64,000 nt of DNA from an uncultured Butyricicoccus sp. (GTDB lineage Bacteria; Bacillota; Clostridia; Oscillospirales; Butyricicoccaceae). The stretch covers positions 124,001 to 188,000 of the forward strand of contig CAKTAV010000002.1 of the NCBI GenBank assembly GCA_934532985.1, read 5' to 3'. The notes under the pieces were generated by a model. It ran no database searches, had not been told where the DNA came from, and worked only from the letters and a program-made list of their open reading frames with translations. Position numbers and translations under genes: made by a program. Positions 54,332 through 62,981 of this stretch are shown here, piece after piece; position 1 is the first letter of the stretch; every line of letters starts with the position of its first letter.

Positions 54332-55612
54332 TTACTTGTCAAACAGACCGGTAAAATCAAATGTTGCGAAGTAGTCCGCCGGAGTCTCCGCACGGCGAAT
54401 CATCTCCGCCGAGCCGTCCTCCTTCAGCAGAATCTCTGCCGAGCGCAGCTTACCGTTATAGTTATAGCCCATGGAATAGCCATGCGCACCGGCATCATGG
54501 ATAAACAGAATATCACCCATATCAATTTCCGGCAGCATGCGGTCGACCGCAAACTTATCGGAATTTTCGCACAGCGAACCGGTGATATCGTACTTGTGGT
54601 CACACGGCTCATTCTCCTTGCCCAGCACAGTGATGTGGTGATACGCGCCATAAATTGCCGGACGCATCAGGTTGGCGGCACACGCATCCACGCCGATGTA
54701 TTCCTTATAGGTGTGCTTCTCATGAATCGCCGTGGTAATCAGGCCGCCATACGGTGCCAGCATAAAGCGTCCCAGCTCGGTATAGATTTCAATGTCGTCC
54801 ATGCCTTCCGGAACCAGCACCTCTTCATATGCCTTGCGGACGCCTTCGCCAATGACCGCAATATCATTCGTTGCCTGCTCCGGACGATACGGAACACCAA
54901 CGCCGCCGGACAGATTGATGAATTTGATGTGCGCGCCGGTCTCTTTCTTCAGCTCAACCGCCAGCTCAAACAGGATCTTTGCCAGCGCCGGATAGTACTC
55001 GTTGGAAATGGTATTGGATGCCAAGAATGCATGGATACCAAACTCCTTTGCACCCTTGCTCTTCAAAATCTTATAGGCCTCTGCAATCTGTTCACGGGTC
55101 ATGCCATACTTGGCATCGCCCGGATTGTCCATGACTTGGAATCCTTCCTTTGATCCGCCGAGCTGGAACACACCGCCCGGATTAAAACGGCAGCAGATGC
55201 GCTCCGGAATGTGACCCAGCGCCTCTTCCAAAAACGGAATGTGCGTGATGTCATCCAGATTGATGGTTGCATGCAGCTTATCTGCCAGCTGGAACTCCTC
55301 TGCCGGAGTGTCATTCGACGAGAACATGATTTCCTTGCCAGAAAATCCGCAGGCATCGCTCATCATCAGTTCCGTCAACGAGGAGCAGTCCGTGCCGCAG
55401 CCCTCTTCCTTCAGGATCTGCAAAATCTTCGGGGTCGGCGTCGCCTTTACTGCAAAGTATTCCTTGAAGCCCTTGTTCCAGGAAAACGCCTGATACAGTC
55501 TGCGGGCATTCTCACGAATTCCCTTCTCGTCGTACAGATGGAACGGGGTCGGGAACGTCTTGATGATTTCCTGCGCCTGTTCCTTGGAGACAAATGGTTT
55601 TTTTTCGCTCAT
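54332..55612 (-). CDS. lysA: Diaminopimelate decarboxylase
   Basis: About 426 residues, a fold-III PLP enzyme that makes lysine from meso-diaminopimelate. The PLP lysine is in KEYFAVKATP near residue 60, the glycine-rich phosphate loop in LSGGVGVPYRP, and the active-site cysteine in GSLCENSDKF. The usual HIGSQ strand is replaced by HAFLASNT, as in a divergent LysA clade, so another amino-acid decarboxylase activity should be kept in mind. The start at 55612 (MSEKK) is preferred: the ATG twelve bases earlier directly abuts its only AAAGG. It is the last gene of lon-engB-lysA. Confidence 0.88.
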   Translation of the reverse strand: MSEKKPFVSKEQAQEIIKTFPTPFHLYDEKGIRENARRLYQAFSWNKGFKEYFAVKATPTPKILQILKEEGCGTDCSSLTELMMSDACGFSGKEIMFSSNDTPAEEFQLADKLHATINLDDITHIPFLEEALGHIPERICCRFNPGGVFQLGGSKEGFQVMDNPGDAKYGMTREQIAEAYKILKSKGAKEFGIHAFLASNTISNEYYPALAKILFELAVELKKETGAHIKFINLSGGVGVPYRPEQATNDIAVIGEGVRKAYEEVLVPEGMDDIEIYTELGRFMLAPYGGLITTAIHEKHTYKEYIGVDACAANLMRPAIYGAYHHITVLGKENEPCDHKYDITGSLCENSDKFAVDRMLPEIDMGDILFIHDAGAHGYSMGYNYNGKLRSAEILLKEDGSAEMIRRAETPADYFATFDFTGLFDK

Positions 55613-55642
55613 CGTTGTATCCATCCTTTATGTTAATTTAAA

Positions 55643-56251
55643 TCAATCCTGTGTCGCATTCTGCGCTTCGACATGCTCCATAATGAGCTTCAAAACCTCA
55701 TCACGTCCTGTTCCCTTGACCGCAGAAAACGGAATTACCGGAACGCTCTCCGGCAGCTGTAATACCGTGCGAATGGTATTGAGGTTTCCCTCTACCTCGC
55801 TCTTTTTCAGCTTATCATGCTTGTTGGCAATAACGGCAAACGGCATCCCCGTCTGCAAAAACCAATTCGCCATGACAATGTCATCCTTGGTCGGCTTGTG
55901 ACGTCCGTCTACGATCTGGAAGCCCAGCGTAATCGCATTTTCCGTTGCAAAATACTCTTCCATCAGCGCGCCCCAACGCTCCTGCTCCCGCTTGGAAACC
56001 TTAGCATAGCCATAGCCCGGAAGATCCACAAAATAGGCTCTTTTGTCAATACAAAAGAAGTTGATATGAATCGTTTTTCCGGGAGAGTTCCCCACGCGGG
56101 CAAAGTTCTTGCGATTTAAGATGCGGTTAATCGTCGAAGATTTTCCGACGTTGGATTTCCCCGCAAATACAATCTGCGGCAGAGTGTCCGACGGAAAATC
56201 TGCACGCCGAACCGCCGAACGGATAAATTCTGCATTATGAAGATTCAGCAT
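55643..56251 (-). CDS. engB: Ribosome-biogenesis GTPase EngB (YsxC)
   Basis: A 202-residue TRAFAC GTPase needed for late 50S assembly. Motifs are GKSNVGKSSTINR (G1), VDLPGYGYAKVS (G3) and NKHDKL (G4). It follows lon by 12 bases, a conserved lon-ysxC order in Bacillota. Confidence 0.96.
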   Translation of the reverse strand: MLNLHNAEFIRSAVRRADFPSDTLPQIVFAGKSNVGKSSTINRILNRKNFARVGNSPGKTIHINFFCIDKRAYFVDLPGYGYAKVSKREQERWGALMEEYFATENAITLGFQIVDGRHKPTKDDIVMANWFLQTGMPFAVIANKHDKLKKSEVEGNLNTIRTVLQLPESVPVIPFSAVKGTGRDEVLKLIMEHVEAQNATQD

Positions 56252-56263
56252 AGTGTTCCTCTT

Positions 56264-58711
56264 TTACTGTTTCATGGTTGTCTCACGCGGCACCTTGCCA
56301 TCGGAAAACGAGAGCGCCGGTGTGCTGTGCAGCGACATTCCTGCCGCCGGCGTAACCGGCTTACACAGTGCGACATTTAGCACCGTCTGCATAGTCTCTG
56401 CCATGACAAACTCCACATTTTCGCGAACAATTGGTTCAATATCCTGTAAATCCGGCTCATTTTCCGCCGGAATCACAACGGTTTTCATACCCGAGCGGTA
56501 TGCCGCCATGGTTTTTTCCTTCAGACCACCGATCGGAAGAACTCGCCCGCGGATCGAAACCTCGCCGGTCATTGCGACATCGTGGCGAACCGGAGTATTC
56601 GTCAGAGCGGAAACCAGCGCCGTTGTCATCGTCACGCCCGCCGACGGGCCATCCTTTGGAATCGCCGCTTCCGGGAAGTGAATATGTATGTCCTCTTCCT
56701 TATAGAACATCGGGTTGATGCCCAGCTCCTTCGCCACCGAACGAACATAGGTGACTGCCGCCTTCGCCGACTCCTGCATGACGTTGCCTAGGTTGCCGGT
56801 GATCTCCAGCTTGCCGGTGCCCGGAATGTGATTTACTTCTACCTGAAGCATTTCCCCGCCAACCGACGTCCATGCCAGACCGTTAACCACACCAATCTCA
56901 TCCCGTTTGGTGACGTTATCCTTCTTGTAGCGCGGTGTGCCGAGGAAATCTTCCATATTTGCTCTCGTGATCGAGATACGACGGCGAACTTCCTTATCTG
57001 GGTTGTTCTGCTGTTCTTCCGCAATACGATAGGCGACCTTACGGCAGATCTTTGCCAGCAGCTGCTCCAGACGGCGTACACCTGCCTCACGCGTATAGGC
57101 GGAAATCAAATAGGTCATGGCATCACGGCGTAGGGAGATATTTGACTTCTTCAGTCCATGCTCCTTGAGCTGCTTCGGCAGCAGATGGCGCAAAGCAATC
57201 TCCGCCTTTTCCGCCTCGGTATAGCTTCCCAGCTCAATGACCTCCATACGGTCGAGCAGCGGACGCGGAACCGTACTCAGATCATTTGCCGTTGTGATAA
57301 ACTGTACCTCGGACAGATCAAACGGCAACTCGATAAAATGGTCGCGGAACGCAAAGTTCTGCGCCGTGTCCAGTACCTCCAGCATGGCCGATGCCGGATC
57401 GCCGCGTGCATTGGATGTCATCTTATCAATCTCATCCAGCAGAAGCAGGCAGTTCTTGCTGCCCGCCTGTGACAGCGCCGTCATAATCCGTCCCGGCATC
57501 GCGCCGATATATGTCTTACGGTGTCCGCGGATATCCGCCTCGTCCTGAATGCCGCCAAGCGACAGACGCGCATATTTTCTGCCCATTGCCTCCGCAATCG
57601 AACGCGCAATCGAGGTCTTGCCGACACCCGGAGGACCGACCAGACACAGCACCTGACCCTTCAGATCCGGCGACATCGCCTTAACAGCAAGGAACTCCAT
57701 AATGCGTTCCTTGACCTTTTCCAAGCCGTAGTGATCTCGATCCAGAACCCTGCGCGCCGCAGCCAAATTCGTCTTAATCGGCGTCGTTTTATTCCATGGA
57801 AGATCCAGACAAATATCTAAATAATTGCGAACAACACCGCTCTCTGCCGACATCGGCTGCATTTTTTCCAGTCGATTTGCTTCCTTCAGAAGCTTGTCCT
57901 CGTCCTCCTCCGGCAGGTGAAGAGCACGAATCTTCCGGCGGTATTCGTCTGCTTCCTCATCCGGGCGATCCTCACCCAGTTCATCCTGAATGATTTTGAG
58001 CTGCTCACGCAGATAATATTCACGCTGGTTTTTATCCACCGCTTCCTTCAGCTTATCTTGCAGTTCCCCTTCGATCTGGAGAATTTCATTTTCCTTCGCC
58101 AGCACACGAATCAGTTTTTCCAATCGGTGTACATCGTGCAGCTCTTCCAGCAATTCCTGCTTGATTTCATAGCTGATCGGGATATTCTGTGCAACGTAGT
58201 CCGCCAAATGACCCGCGTCGGTTTGATCCATCACGGTCAATACAATATCGTTGGAGATATGGTTTGACATTCGTGCATACTCTTCAAACTCTTCCTGTAG
58301 GGTTCGGATTAACGCATCCACCTTTTTCGCCGCAACGCGTCCCGGTTCCGTATCCAGCTCCACTACCGACGCATACAGGCACTGCTCGTCTTCCTCATAA
58401 AAGTCCTGCACAAATGCACGGTGCGTTCCCTGTACCAGCACGCGAATGCTGTCACCCGGCAGACGAAGAATCTGCTTAATATTGCAAACCGTACCAACAC
58501 GGTATAAATCTTCTGCTTTTGGTACATCCGTGCGGATGTCACACTGTGCTGTCAGAAAAATTTTCTGACTGCCCTTCATAGATGCTTCCAGCGCCTTCAT
58601 CGACATGAGGCGGCCAACATCAAAGTGAATCAATGTTTCCGGGAAAGCAACCAGTCCACGAAGCGGCAGAACCGGCAACGATTCCGGCGTATATTCTGTG
58701 TTAAAGGACAT
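56264..58711 (-). CDS. lon: ATP-dependent protease Lon (endopeptidase La)
   Basis: An 815-residue cytosolic AAA+ serine protease. The N-terminal substrate domain is followed by a coiled coil, the Walker A GPPGVGKTSIARS near residue 355, Walker B LLLDEIDKM, and the protease domain with catalytic Ser in KDGPSAGVTM and Lys downstream. The ATG follows AAAGGAGG. It leads lon-engB-lysA from a good promoter. Confidence 0.97.
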   Translation of the reverse strand: MSFNTEYTPESLPVLPLRGLVAFPETLIHFDVGRLMSMKALEASMKGSQKIFLTAQCDIRTDVPKAEDLYRVGTVCNIKQILRLPGDSIRVLVQGTHRAFVQDFYEEDEQCLYASVVELDTEPGRVAAKKVDALIRTLQEEFEEYARMSNHISNDIVLTVMDQTDAGHLADYVAQNIPISYEIKQELLEELHDVHRLEKLIRVLAKENEILQIEGELQDKLKEAVDKNQREYYLREQLKIIQDELGEDRPDEEADEYRRKIRALHLPEEDEDKLLKEANRLEKMQPMSAESGVVRNYLDICLDLPWNKTTPIKTNLAAARRVLDRDHYGLEKVKERIMEFLAVKAMSPDLKGQVLCLVGPPGVGKTSIARSIAEAMGRKYARLSLGGIQDEADIRGHRKTYIGAMPGRIMTALSQAGSKNCLLLLDEIDKMTSNARGDPASAMLEVLDTAQNFAFRDHFIELPFDLSEVQFITTANDLSTVPRPLLDRMEVIELGSYTEAEKAEIALRHLLPKQLKEHGLKKSNISLRRDAMTYLISAYTREAGVRRLEQLLAKICRKVAYRIAEEQQNNPDKEVRRRISITRANMEDFLGTPRYKKDNVTKRDEIGVVNGLAWTSVGGEMLQVEVNHIPGTGKLEITGNLGNVMQESAKAAVTYVRSVAKELGINPMFYKEEDIHIHFPEAAIPKDGPSAGVTMTTALVSALTNTPVRHDVAMTGEVSIRGRVLPIGGLKEKTMAAYRSGMKTVVIPAENEPDLQDIEPIVRENVEFVMAETMQTVLNVALCKPVTPAAGMSLHSTPALSFSDGKVPRETTMKQ

Positions 58712-58790
58712 GATGTTACCTCCTTTTCACGGCAGATCTGGTATGCCGTAGTTATCTTTCTTAAAACAAGAGTAAAATGTTCCAGTAGAG

Positions 58791-58819
58791 ATTATACAAC
58801 AAAAAGCGTCCGAAAGCAA
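58791..58819 (-). promoter_or_regulatory. Promoter of lon
   Basis: Minus-strand TTGCTT (58814-58819) and TATAAT (58791-58796), spacing 17, about 80 bases before the start. Confidence 0.72.
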
Positions 58820-59002
58820 TTTATTTTTCAAACCGAAAAATGTTTATTTTCTACCATAAATTCAAACTTTTTGACCATATTGGTTGGAAAATGTGAGTGC
58901 TGTAACTTCCTTCCGCTGTAAGATAAGCAAACGCCTTTGCCGCACTCCGTTTCTTCTGTTCATTTTTGACAATACAACGTTCTATACCGATTCAATTTGT
59001 GT

Positions 59003-59008
59003 TATAAT
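59003..59008 (+). promoter_or_regulatory. -10 element of the NYN gene
   Basis: TATAAT 30 bases before the start codon. The -35 region at the right distance is poor; a TTGACA at 58966-58971 is too far away (31 bases). Confidence 0.45.
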
Positions 59009-59037
59009 AATAGAATCATATAGAGAGGAGCATTCCG

Positions 59038-60441
59038 ATGTATTTACAAGATCTAAAAAAATTATTGGGCGAGCTGGAACCAGAAACCCCACATCTATCC
59101 ACCTATCAAAATACAACACACAATCTCGTTTCCATTGTCGCTTACTTAATCGGTGTAAATGAAACAAACTTTCAGGAGGACAGTGCCAAAACACTCAAAC
59201 GAAGCACCTTCCAATCACTAGAACATAACAAAAATGCTCGCATTATCCGAAATCTCTGTATTATTCGTACCGGAATGGAGCGACACTATACCGCGATCCG
59301 CACCGCCTTCTATTATGATGTCAAAAATATCGGCACTGTGCCGGAATATATTCCATCCCAAAGCGTCCAACAGTTGTCGCGCGATGGAATTACAATTTAC
59401 AAATCACGACCGGATATCAATGATTACTTGATTACGATTAATCGTGAGCTCAGCAACCGCGTCGGAAATATCAAATCATTATTCCCAGACTGGATTCAAT
59501 GGGATTATATTCGCGAGCTATTCCTCATGCCAAACGGATTAAAACCAGAGGGACTCAAAGCCGCAGGCGCAGAATACAATAAAGTAAGAAACGGCTATCC
59601 ATTTCAGTGCTATATCAACTGGGTCGCCAACGAAGAGGACGGCAATATCCTGTACTCCGACGAAAAATTTGTCAAGCTATTATACGAACGTCATGAGGAC
59701 TATTTTGAAGACGGCAGCTTAGTTCGCGATGCCAGCAACATGACCACCGAAAATATCTATGATTTTCTGGCGGAAAGCGCCCGTGCTATTGTCGTGGTCG
59801 ACTGTGAAAATTCCGATCCTATCAAACTGGCCGCCGTGCTCAGCAGCCTCTCCCCTTCCTCGGTAGCGAAAATCCAAAAGGTGTTGCTATTTGACAGCGA
59901 CTACACCACCAGTAGCTGGTCCGTACTGTCTACAATCGCGGACCTCCCTCTGGAGCATATCACGGTACCGCGGCTCAATGAGCGAAAATCTCAGGTAGAT
60001 ATGACACTCGCCACCCGCACATGCAAAGAAGTCTACCAAAACAATGTCGATTCTGTCATTCTGGTTTCCAGCGACAGTGATTACTGGGCGCTGATTCAAA
60101 CGCTCTCCGACATTGACTTTCTCGTTATGGTCGAACGAGAAAAATGCGGACACGATATTCGACAAGCGCTCAAAGGCAAAGGTATTTTCTATTGTTTTAT
60201 CGACGATTTCTGCACTGGTGCCAGCTATGCTATCAAGACGACAACGGTAATCCAGGAGCTACAAGCGCAGCTGGACAAAAAAATATCCTTCAATGCGCAC
60301 AATCTTCTTCAAGATGCGCTTCATAAAACTTGGGTGCAGATGACTCCAAAAGAAAAGGACGCATTCTATCAGCGCTATGTCAAAACCATGCGGCTGACCA
60401 TTGATGCGCAGGGCAACGGCCGTATTGTCATCGACTCATAA
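59038..60441 (+). CDS. NYN-domain (PIN-like) putative RNase with unknown N-terminal domain
   Basis: A 467-residue protein. Residues 1-245 form an unrecognised domain, probably helical. Residues 248-390 are an NYN/LabA-type nuclease domain with acidic residues at D255 (VVVDCEN), D321 (KSQVDMTLA), D346 and D348 (VSSDSDYW), the usual metal site of this superfamily, and N258 and K317 as support. The last 70 residues are a short helical tail. Such proteins are RNases in other systems; the target here is unknown. Codon use and GC are lower than in neighbours, suggesting transfer or weak expression. GAGGAG precedes the ATG. Confidence 0.82.
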   Translation: MYLQDLKKLLGELEPETPHLSTYQNTTHNLVSIVAYLIGVNETNFQEDSAKTLKRSTFQSLEHNKNARIIRNLCIIRTGMERHYTAIRTAFYYDVKNIGTVPEYIPSQSVQQLSRDGITIYKSRPDINDYLITINRELSNRVGNIKSLFPDWIQWDYIRELFLMPNGLKPEGLKAAGAEYNKVRNGYPFQCYINWVANEEDGNILYSDEKFVKLLYERHEDYFEDGSLVRDASNMTTENIYDFLAESARAIVVVDCENSDPIKLAAVLSSLSPSSVAKIQKVLLFDSDYTTSSWSVLSTIADLPLEHITVPRLNERKSQVDMTLATRTCKEVYQNNVDSVILVSSDSDYWALIQTLSDIDFLVMVEREKCGHDIRQALKGKGIFYCFIDDFCTGASYAIKTTTVIQELQAQLDKKISFNAHNLLQDALHKTWVQMTPKEKDAFYQRYVKTMRLTIDAQGNGRIVIDS

Positions 60442-60476
60442 AACCATTTGATATTAACTGACAAAAAAGTTCTATA

Positions 60477-60517
60477 AAAATATTGGGGTCAGGAAAACCT
60501 GACCCCAATATTTTTTG
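60477..60517. terminator. Bidirectional terminator between the NYN gene and hisI
   Basis: Arms ATATTGGGGTCAGG and CCTGACCCCAATAT with a four-A loop and T/A-runs on both sides. It can serve both convergent transcripts. Confidence 0.92.
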
Positions 60518-60522
60518 CAGAA

Positions 60523-60855
60523 TTACTTTTCCGGCTTTCTCCAAATCGGTTCCTGATAGAAACACGTTCGGTTGCCGGTGTGGCAGGTCGGTCCCTTCGG
60601 AATGCCACGATAGATCAGCGTATCATCGTCGCAGTCCGTCAAAATCTCACTGACAAAAATGAAGTTTCCCGACGTCTCGCCTTTATTCCAAAGCTTCTGT
60701 CGGCTGCGGGAGAAGAACCACGCCGTTCCCGTCTCCATCGTGTTGCGCAGCGCCTGCTCGTTGGCATAGCCCAACATGAGCACCTCGTTGTTGCGTTCAT
60801 CCTGACAGATGACCGGAATGAGTTCGCCCTTTACAAAAAAATTATCCAGATTCAT
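60523..60855 (-). CDS. hisI: Phosphoribosyl-AMP cyclohydrolase
   Basis: A 110-residue zinc enzyme for the third step of histidine synthesis. The signature motifs WFFSRSRQKLWNKGE, the metal-site DCDDDTL and the cysteine-bearing GPTCHTGNRTCF are complete. It is the stand-alone cyclohydrolase without a fused HisE domain. The start at 60855 (MNLDNF) follows AGGAAG; the longer frame overlaps hisF. It is the last gene of the visible operon. Confidence 0.95.
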   Translation of the reverse strand: MNLDNFFVKGELIPVICQDERNNEVLMLGYANEQALRNTMETGTAWFFSRSRQKLWNKGETSGNFIFVSEILTDCDDDTLIYRGIPKGPTCHTGNRTCFYQEPIWRKPEK

Positions 60856-60868
60856 ATGGCTTCCTTTC

Positions 60869-61642
60869 TTAAATGCGCACCGGAATACCGCGCGAGCGGA
60901 CATATTCCTTTACCTGCGGAACGGTCAGTTCTCCGTAGTGGAACAGCGACGCCGCCAGTGCCGCATCTGCGCCGGTCTCCTCAAAGACATCCGCAAAATG
61001 CTCAATCGCACCGCAGCCGCCGGATGCAATGACCGGAATACCAACCGCATCCACGACCTTTTTGGTCAGGTCGTGGTCAAAGCCCGCCTTCGTGCCGTCA
61101 CGATCCATCGACGTCAGAAGGATCTCTCCCGCGCCCAGCCGGTAGACCTCCTGCGCCCACGCAACGGCGTCCAGTCCGGTCGGCGTTCGTCCGCCGGCGA
61201 CATAGATTTCATAGCCGCTCGGGCACTTTTCCAAATCGTCACAATGGCGCGCATCCATCGCGACAACCACGCACTGACTGCCGAATTTCTCTGCCGCCTC
61301 TGCCACGAGATTCTTGTTCTTTACCGCCGCAGAATTGACCGAAATCTTGTCCGCACCCGCCCGCAGCAGCTCCTTAAAGTCGTCACTCGTGCGAATGCCG
61401 CCGCCAACTGTCAGCGGAACAAACACCTGCTGTGCCGTGCGACGCACCACGTCCACAATGGTCTGTCGGTCTTCAAACGTCGCCGTGATATCCAAAAAGA
61501 CGATCTCGTCCGCGCCCTGCTGGGAATAAAACGTTGCCAGCTCGACCGGATCGCCCGCGTCGCGCAGGTTGACAAAGTTAACACCCTTCACCACGCGCCC
61601 GTTATTGACATCCAGACACGGAATAATTCGTTTTGCCAGCAT
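60869..61642 (-). CDS. hisF: Imidazole glycerol phosphate synthase subunit HisF
   Basis: A 257-residue TIM-barrel synthase that uses ammonia from HisH to make IGP and AICAR. The catalytic Asp is in IIPCLDVNNGRVVKG, and the second in LTSMDRDGTKAG. The phosphate-binding GGGIRTSDD is intact. The start at 61642 follows GGAGG and lies two bases from the hisA stop. Confidence 0.97.
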   Translation of the reverse strand: MLAKRIIPCLDVNNGRVVKGVNFVNLRDAGDPVELATFYSQQGADEIVFLDITATFEDRQTIVDVVRRTAQQVFVPLTVGGGIRTSDDFKELLRAGADKISVNSAAVKNKNLVAEAAEKFGSQCVVVAMDARHCDDLEKCPSGYEIYVAGGRTPTGLDAVAWAQEVYRLGAGEILLTSMDRDGTKAGFDHDLTKKVVDAVGIPVIASGGCGAIEHFADVFEETGADAALAASLFHYGELTVPQVKEYVRSRGIPVRI

Positions 61643-61643
61643 A

Positions 61644-62366
61644 TCAGCCGACCTCCTTTGCCGCCGCAATGGCCTGCTTTACGTCCAGCTGGCCAGTGTA
61701 AACCGCCTTTCCGGCAATCGCTTCGTCAATCTTCATATCGCGCAGACGAACAATGTCCTCCAGCGACGAAACGCCGCCAGATGCCACGATACTGCACGAA
61801 ACTGCGTCGCGCAGTGCCTGAAGCTGGTCAAAGTTCGGACCGGACAGCATACCGTCCTTATCAATATCCGTAAAGATAATCGTCTGCACGCCGTAGGACT
61901 CCATCAGCTTGGCAAAGTCAATATAGTCCATGCCGCTGTCGTTCAGCCAGCCCTCCGTGCGAACCGTTCCGGACAGCGCGTCAATCCCTACCGCAATCTT
62001 GTCGCCGTATTTCTCACACGCTTCCTTCACCAGCGGCGGATTCTTTACCGCCGCCGAGCCGATAATCACGCGCTTGACGCCCAGCTTCAGCACGCGCGCG
62101 ATATCCTCCATCGTGCGGATGCCGCCGCCCAGCTCGACCGACGCGCCGGTTTCTTCAATGACGCGGCGTACCACCGGATAGTTCGGGTGCGTGCCGTCCT
62201 TCGCGCCGTCCAGATCCACCATGTGGATCAGCTCCGCTCCCTCGGCCAGAAACTTCTTTGCCGTCTCCACTGCGTCCTCCGCAACCTTGTGCGCGGTCGC
62301 ATAATCTCCCTTTACCAGACGCACACACATCTGGTCCTTCAAATCAATCGCAGGCAGAATTCTCAT
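61644..62366 (-). CDS. hisA: ProFAR isomerase HisA
   Basis: A 240-residue TIM-barrel isomerase of histidine synthesis. The catalytic Asp near the N-terminus is in LPAIDLKDQMCVRLVKGDY, and the second is in FTDIDKDGMLSG; the phosphate site is GGGIRTMED. The ATG overlaps the hisH stop by four bases. Confidence 0.97.
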   Translation of the reverse strand: MRILPAIDLKDQMCVRLVKGDYATAHKVAEDAVETAKKFLAEGAELIHMVDLDGAKDGTHPNYPVVRRVIEETGASVELGGGIRTMEDIARVLKLGVKRVIIGSAAVKNPPLVKEACEKYGDKIAVGIDALSGTVRTEGWLNDSGMDYIDFAKLMESYGVQTIIFTDIDKDGMLSGPNFDQLQALRDAVSCSIVASGGVSSLEDIVRLRDMKIDEAIAGKAVYTGQLDVKQAIAAAKEVG

Positions 62367-62980
62367 TCGTTACCTCCTACCATCGCTCCAAAATTGCGCA
62401 GCATCGTCATGCCAATCTCTCCGCTCTTTTCCGGATGAAATTGGCTGCCATACATCTGTCCACGGCCGACCAGTGCCGGAACCTCATCATGATAATCACA
62501 CGTTGCAATCAGATCACTTCTCTGTGCCGGACATGCCTTAAACGTGTGCACAAAATAGACATACGATCCCTCCGGTACGCCGCGCAGCAGCGGGTCCTCC
62601 CGCTGATAGTCCAAGCTGTTCCAGCCAATCTGCGGCAGCTTGAGATCGGTCTGTATCTTCTCCACTCGTCCCGGAAGCAGTCCCAGTCCCTTGCATGGCC
62701 GAACCTCTTCGCTCTCTTCAAACATCATCTGCATACCCAGACAGATGCCCAGAAACGGCTTGCTCTTTGCGCTGGCAATCAGCGACTGCGTCAGTCCGGA
62801 TTCCTCCAGCGCTGCCATCGCATCCGGAAACGCGCCGACACCCGGCAGGATAATTCCAGCAGCGCCATCCATCTGTTCCGGCGTCGTGACAATCTTATTT
62901 TCCAAGCCCAGAAAATCCAACGCCTTAGATACGCTCATCAGATTTCCCGCGCCATAATCCACAATACCTATGTATCCCAA
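62363..62980 (-). CDS. hisH: Imidazole glycerol phosphate synthase glutaminase subunit HisH
   Basis: A 205-residue class I glutaminase that supplies ammonia to HisF. The nucleophile is in LGICLGMQMMFEES near residue 80, and the catalytic His-Glu is in GSQFHPEKSG. The start is TTG with GGAGG nine bases before it, in the end of hisC. Confidence 0.96.
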   Translation of the reverse strand: MGYIGIVDYGAGNLMSVSKALDFLGLENKIVTTPEQMDGAAGIILPGVGAFPDAMAALEESGLTQSLIASAKSKPFLGICLGMQMMFEESEEVRPCKGLGLLPGRVEKIQTDLKLPQIGWNSLDYQREDPLLRGVPEGSYVYFVHTFKACPAQRSDLIATCDYHDEVPALVGRGQMYGSQFHPEKSGEIGMTMLRNFGAMVGGNE

Positions 62981-62981
62981 C

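Larger units (their letters stand above)
58712..59037. other. Divergent intergenic region between lon and the NYN gene
   Basis: About 325 AT-rich bases. It contains the lon promoter on the minus strand and a TATAAT at 59003-59008 on the plus strand. No repeat, RNA or CIRCE element was seen. Confidence 0.6.
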
